Source: Acanthochlamys bracteata (Eukaryota; Streptophyta; Magnoliopsida; Pandanales; Velloziaceae). From it: 64,000 nt of DNA. The notes under the pieces are model-generated. The model ran no database searches, had not been told where the DNA came from, and saw only the letters and a program-made list of their open reading frames with translations. The DNA lies in NCBI GenBank assembly GCA_019914995.1, contig CM034130.1, positions 9,858,001 to 9,922,000 on the forward strand, in the 5' to 3' direction. The translations under genes were made by a program, and so were the position numbers. Of this stretch, positions 62,201 through 64,000 are shown in pieces (the first letter of the stretch is position 1; each line of letters begins with the position of its first letter).

Positions 62201-63245
62201 AGTGTCTTTGCCAGTACCAGCAAATTCCCTCAAGAAGTGCTGGGGGAGCATGTCTTGGGTTCTATATGTAGAGTAGCCATAGTTATTGTCTTTGATGCCC
62301 TCCTGTATTACTATAAATCCTTTGGAAAGAGCTTGCTTTCTGAAAAAATTTCCACTCATCTTTAAAAATGTTTTCTTCTCACCACCCACCAGGTCCCCGC
62401 TCCCCCCTCCTCATCTTATATATTTTAGCTAAGCTTGTTTCTTACCTCATCTAGCATACTTCTGTCCATTTGTGTTTTTTTCTTATTTTCATGATCAGAT
62501 TCTTTCTTGTAGAGCTATTGTTTTATTCAATAGCTCAGCAATAATGCATGGTCACAACCTTGCCGCTGTTCTATAAAGTGTTTTGTTTTTGTTTTGCACT
62601 TTTTTATTTATGTCATGCTGCTGGACACGTGGTTTGGCTCCAAGGGTTACAGCTGTTGTGGCTGTTACAACAGAATTCGCTCATGACATCTATACTTGCT
62701 ATGAGATTTGGGTGGTATAAAGCTGCTAACGAGATCAATTTGCATAGTGATTCTAACTAATTCTTTCAGAAAATTTTATGTATAGGGCATTTAGAAGAAA
62801 TATAGGATCTAAGAATTTTGCCTTGTTGAAATTCCTGTGAAAGATTTTGAAGAAATTGGGTCTAAAAATGGCTTTGGACCTCGATAGAAATCTGTTTGAA
62901 GGCTTTTTAAGGTGCATCCTTGGGGCAGTCACTTGATCTGTTCCTAAAAACGGCTCTGTTTGTTGTCTCAGTTTAGTTCCTGCATCGATGTTCTAATTCC
63001 CCTGCCTGTGCTAGATCATGATGCTTATGTGTAGTTCACCTTTAGGCATCACGCTGCTTTCATTTAAAACTACTTTCTGCAAATGCTACTTTCATTTCTT
63101 GTGTTAATTACGAAAAATAATCCTGCAACACTTCCAGGAGCTCCTAAGGAGGGAAGCTGGCAAGCAACATGGCGGCTTCTCCTTCATGATTGTGGTACTG
63201 GTTGCTATATTTGGAATCATTCTCGGGTATCTAGTGAAGTCTTAA
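59272..63245 (+). CDS. VAP27: VAP27-type vesicle-associated protein
   Basis: Tail-anchored ER protein that tethers ER to plasma membrane and binds FFAT-type partners, actin and clathrin-related factors. Eight exons: 59272-59323, 59444-59514, 59626-59707, 59795-59910, 60024-60188, 60281-60322, 61793-61870, 63138-63245; 714 nt, 237 residues. It begins MSSGDLLEIEPLELKFPFEL. The MSP domain (about 6-130) contains CSLQLSNKTDEYVAFKVKTT and the conserved PKKYCVRPNTG. A Pro/Ser linker follows (PPQPPSPVPEG), then a coiled coil (about 177-207) and a single C-terminal membrane segment (216-235) ending LVKS. Introns 6 and 7 are long (1.5 and 1.3 kb). Confidence 0.96.
61066..61084. repeat. (GT)n microsatellite in VAP27 intron 6
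   Basis: Uninterrupted GT dinucleotides for 19 bases; a likely length-variable marker. Confidence 0.8.
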
Positions 63246-64000
63246 TGGATACTGATTTTGTTGCTGTGTTGAAGAGCTCAGAAGAAACAAAGAAAGAGGG
63301 CATAAATTAAGTTTGTCGGTTAGTCTTTGTAGAACTGGAAAACCAAATAGTGAGAGAGAGATAGAGAGAGAGATTGTCTTGTGTGCTCTTTTTGGCATGT
63401 CTCGATTAATAGGTTTCTTTGTAGGATAGTTCAGTTCAATTAGAAACAACATAACCATATTTATCAATATGCATTTAACTTACAACTGCCTAGTTAGCTA
63501 GCTAGCTCGAAACGTATGTAAAACTCAAAATCGACATGTGCTTATGAGGATAAAAGCAACGAGGGTCAGTAATTTCGGTGGTTTGGGAGTGTTTTAAAAA
63601 AAGTTTCATTATAATTTTTTATTTCATCTTTTATAATAAATTTTTATTATTTTATATGTTTAATTTTTTAAAATATAAAATATTATTTTTTTATTATTAT
63701 CTTTTTAGTTTTAAAAAATAACATTTATTTGTTAATATTTTTTTAATGTATTTTGTACTAGAAATTTTTTTTGTAAAATTACTACCAAATATTCACTTCG
63801 AGTTGCTATCCTCCTAGCCAACAGCGATACTTGTAGTTTGACTTGCCTGGGGAGAAGAAAACACTGTCCGACATCTCCTAATGGGATGTTTGTTTGGTAA
63901 TGCTGATTGAAAATTAAAAAAAAATTTTAAATATATTTTAAAAATATTTAAAAATAGATTTTATTTTTTATTTAAAAAAATAAAAATAATTAATAAAATT
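63246..64000. repeat. VAP27 3' UTR then AT-rich repeats to the window end
   Basis: 63246-63580 is the 3' UTR with a GA-rich run (63350-63372). 63590-63790 is an AT-rich MITE-like copy. From 63881 (GGGATGTTTGTTTGG) a further copy starts and continues beyond the window. Confidence 0.45.

Noticed and set aside
62081-62389. 102-codon minus-strand frame
   Set aside because: Within VAP27 intron 7, antisense, no domain or promoter seen.

Overview
The window looks like nuclear DNA of a eudicot plant. Genes are split by GT-AG introns (one GC-AG), intergenic DNA is very AT-rich, and every recognisable protein has its closest known relatives in flowering plants. Plant markers include two hybrid proline-rich proteins, trehalose-6-phosphate phosphatase, plastid-type CDP-diacylglycerol synthase, VAP27, and CACTA-type transposon ends. 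I cannot name the species.

Layout. 1-9.8 kb (+): the 3' 23 exons of the AP-2 alpha-adaptin gene, cut at its 5' end by the window. 10-14 kb: a broken short ORF, AT-rich repeats and a promoter-like patch. 14.1-18.1 kb (+): trehalose-6-phosphate phosphatase with a probable leader intron. 18.5-19.2 kb (-): a small unrecognised gene. 19.9-21.2 kb (-): a decayed L-lactate dehydrogenase gene that keeps its intron. 21.4-29.8 kb: a transposon-rich island. Two diverged, roughly 0.9 kb inverted arms (about 23.2-24.0 and 28.8-29.8 kb) enclose an MCTP/QUIRKY-like fragment, a 500 bp hairpin made from the 5' end of a secreted-peptide-like gene, and a complete 2,406 bp CACTA element with an ACT target duplication that carries pieces of an alkaline ceramidase gene. 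31.0-34.4 kb (+): two tandem HyPRP (8-cysteine motif) genes. 35.9-36.2 kb: a lone CACTA end. 38.1-38.5 kb (-): a small uncertain ORF. 39.1-44.9 kb (+): plastidial phosphatidate cytidylyltransferase. 45.2-45.5 kb (+): a 67-residue DUF4535-type protein. 47.5-49.3 kb: stacked AT-rich MITE-like copies. 50.7-52.2 kb (-): fragments of dehydroascorbate reductase and of a sucrase/ferredoxin-like gene side by side. 52.9-56.2 kb (+): LUC7-like U1 snRNP factor. 59.3-63.2 kb (+): VAP27. The last 400 bases are AT-rich repeat.

The intact genes do not form one pathway, as is usual in plants: they serve endocytosis, sugar signalling, cell wall, plastid lipid synthesis, splicing and ER contact sites. The exon models of the alpha-adaptin (partial), TPP, CDP-DAG synthase, LUC7 and VAP27 genes each sum to a whole number of codons with no internal stop, which supports the splice sites chosen by eye.

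The most unusual part is 23.2-29.8 kb, a nested set of gene-capturing repeats with two inverted duplications that could form double-stranded RNA if transcribed. I saw no clear case of a wholly new biological system.
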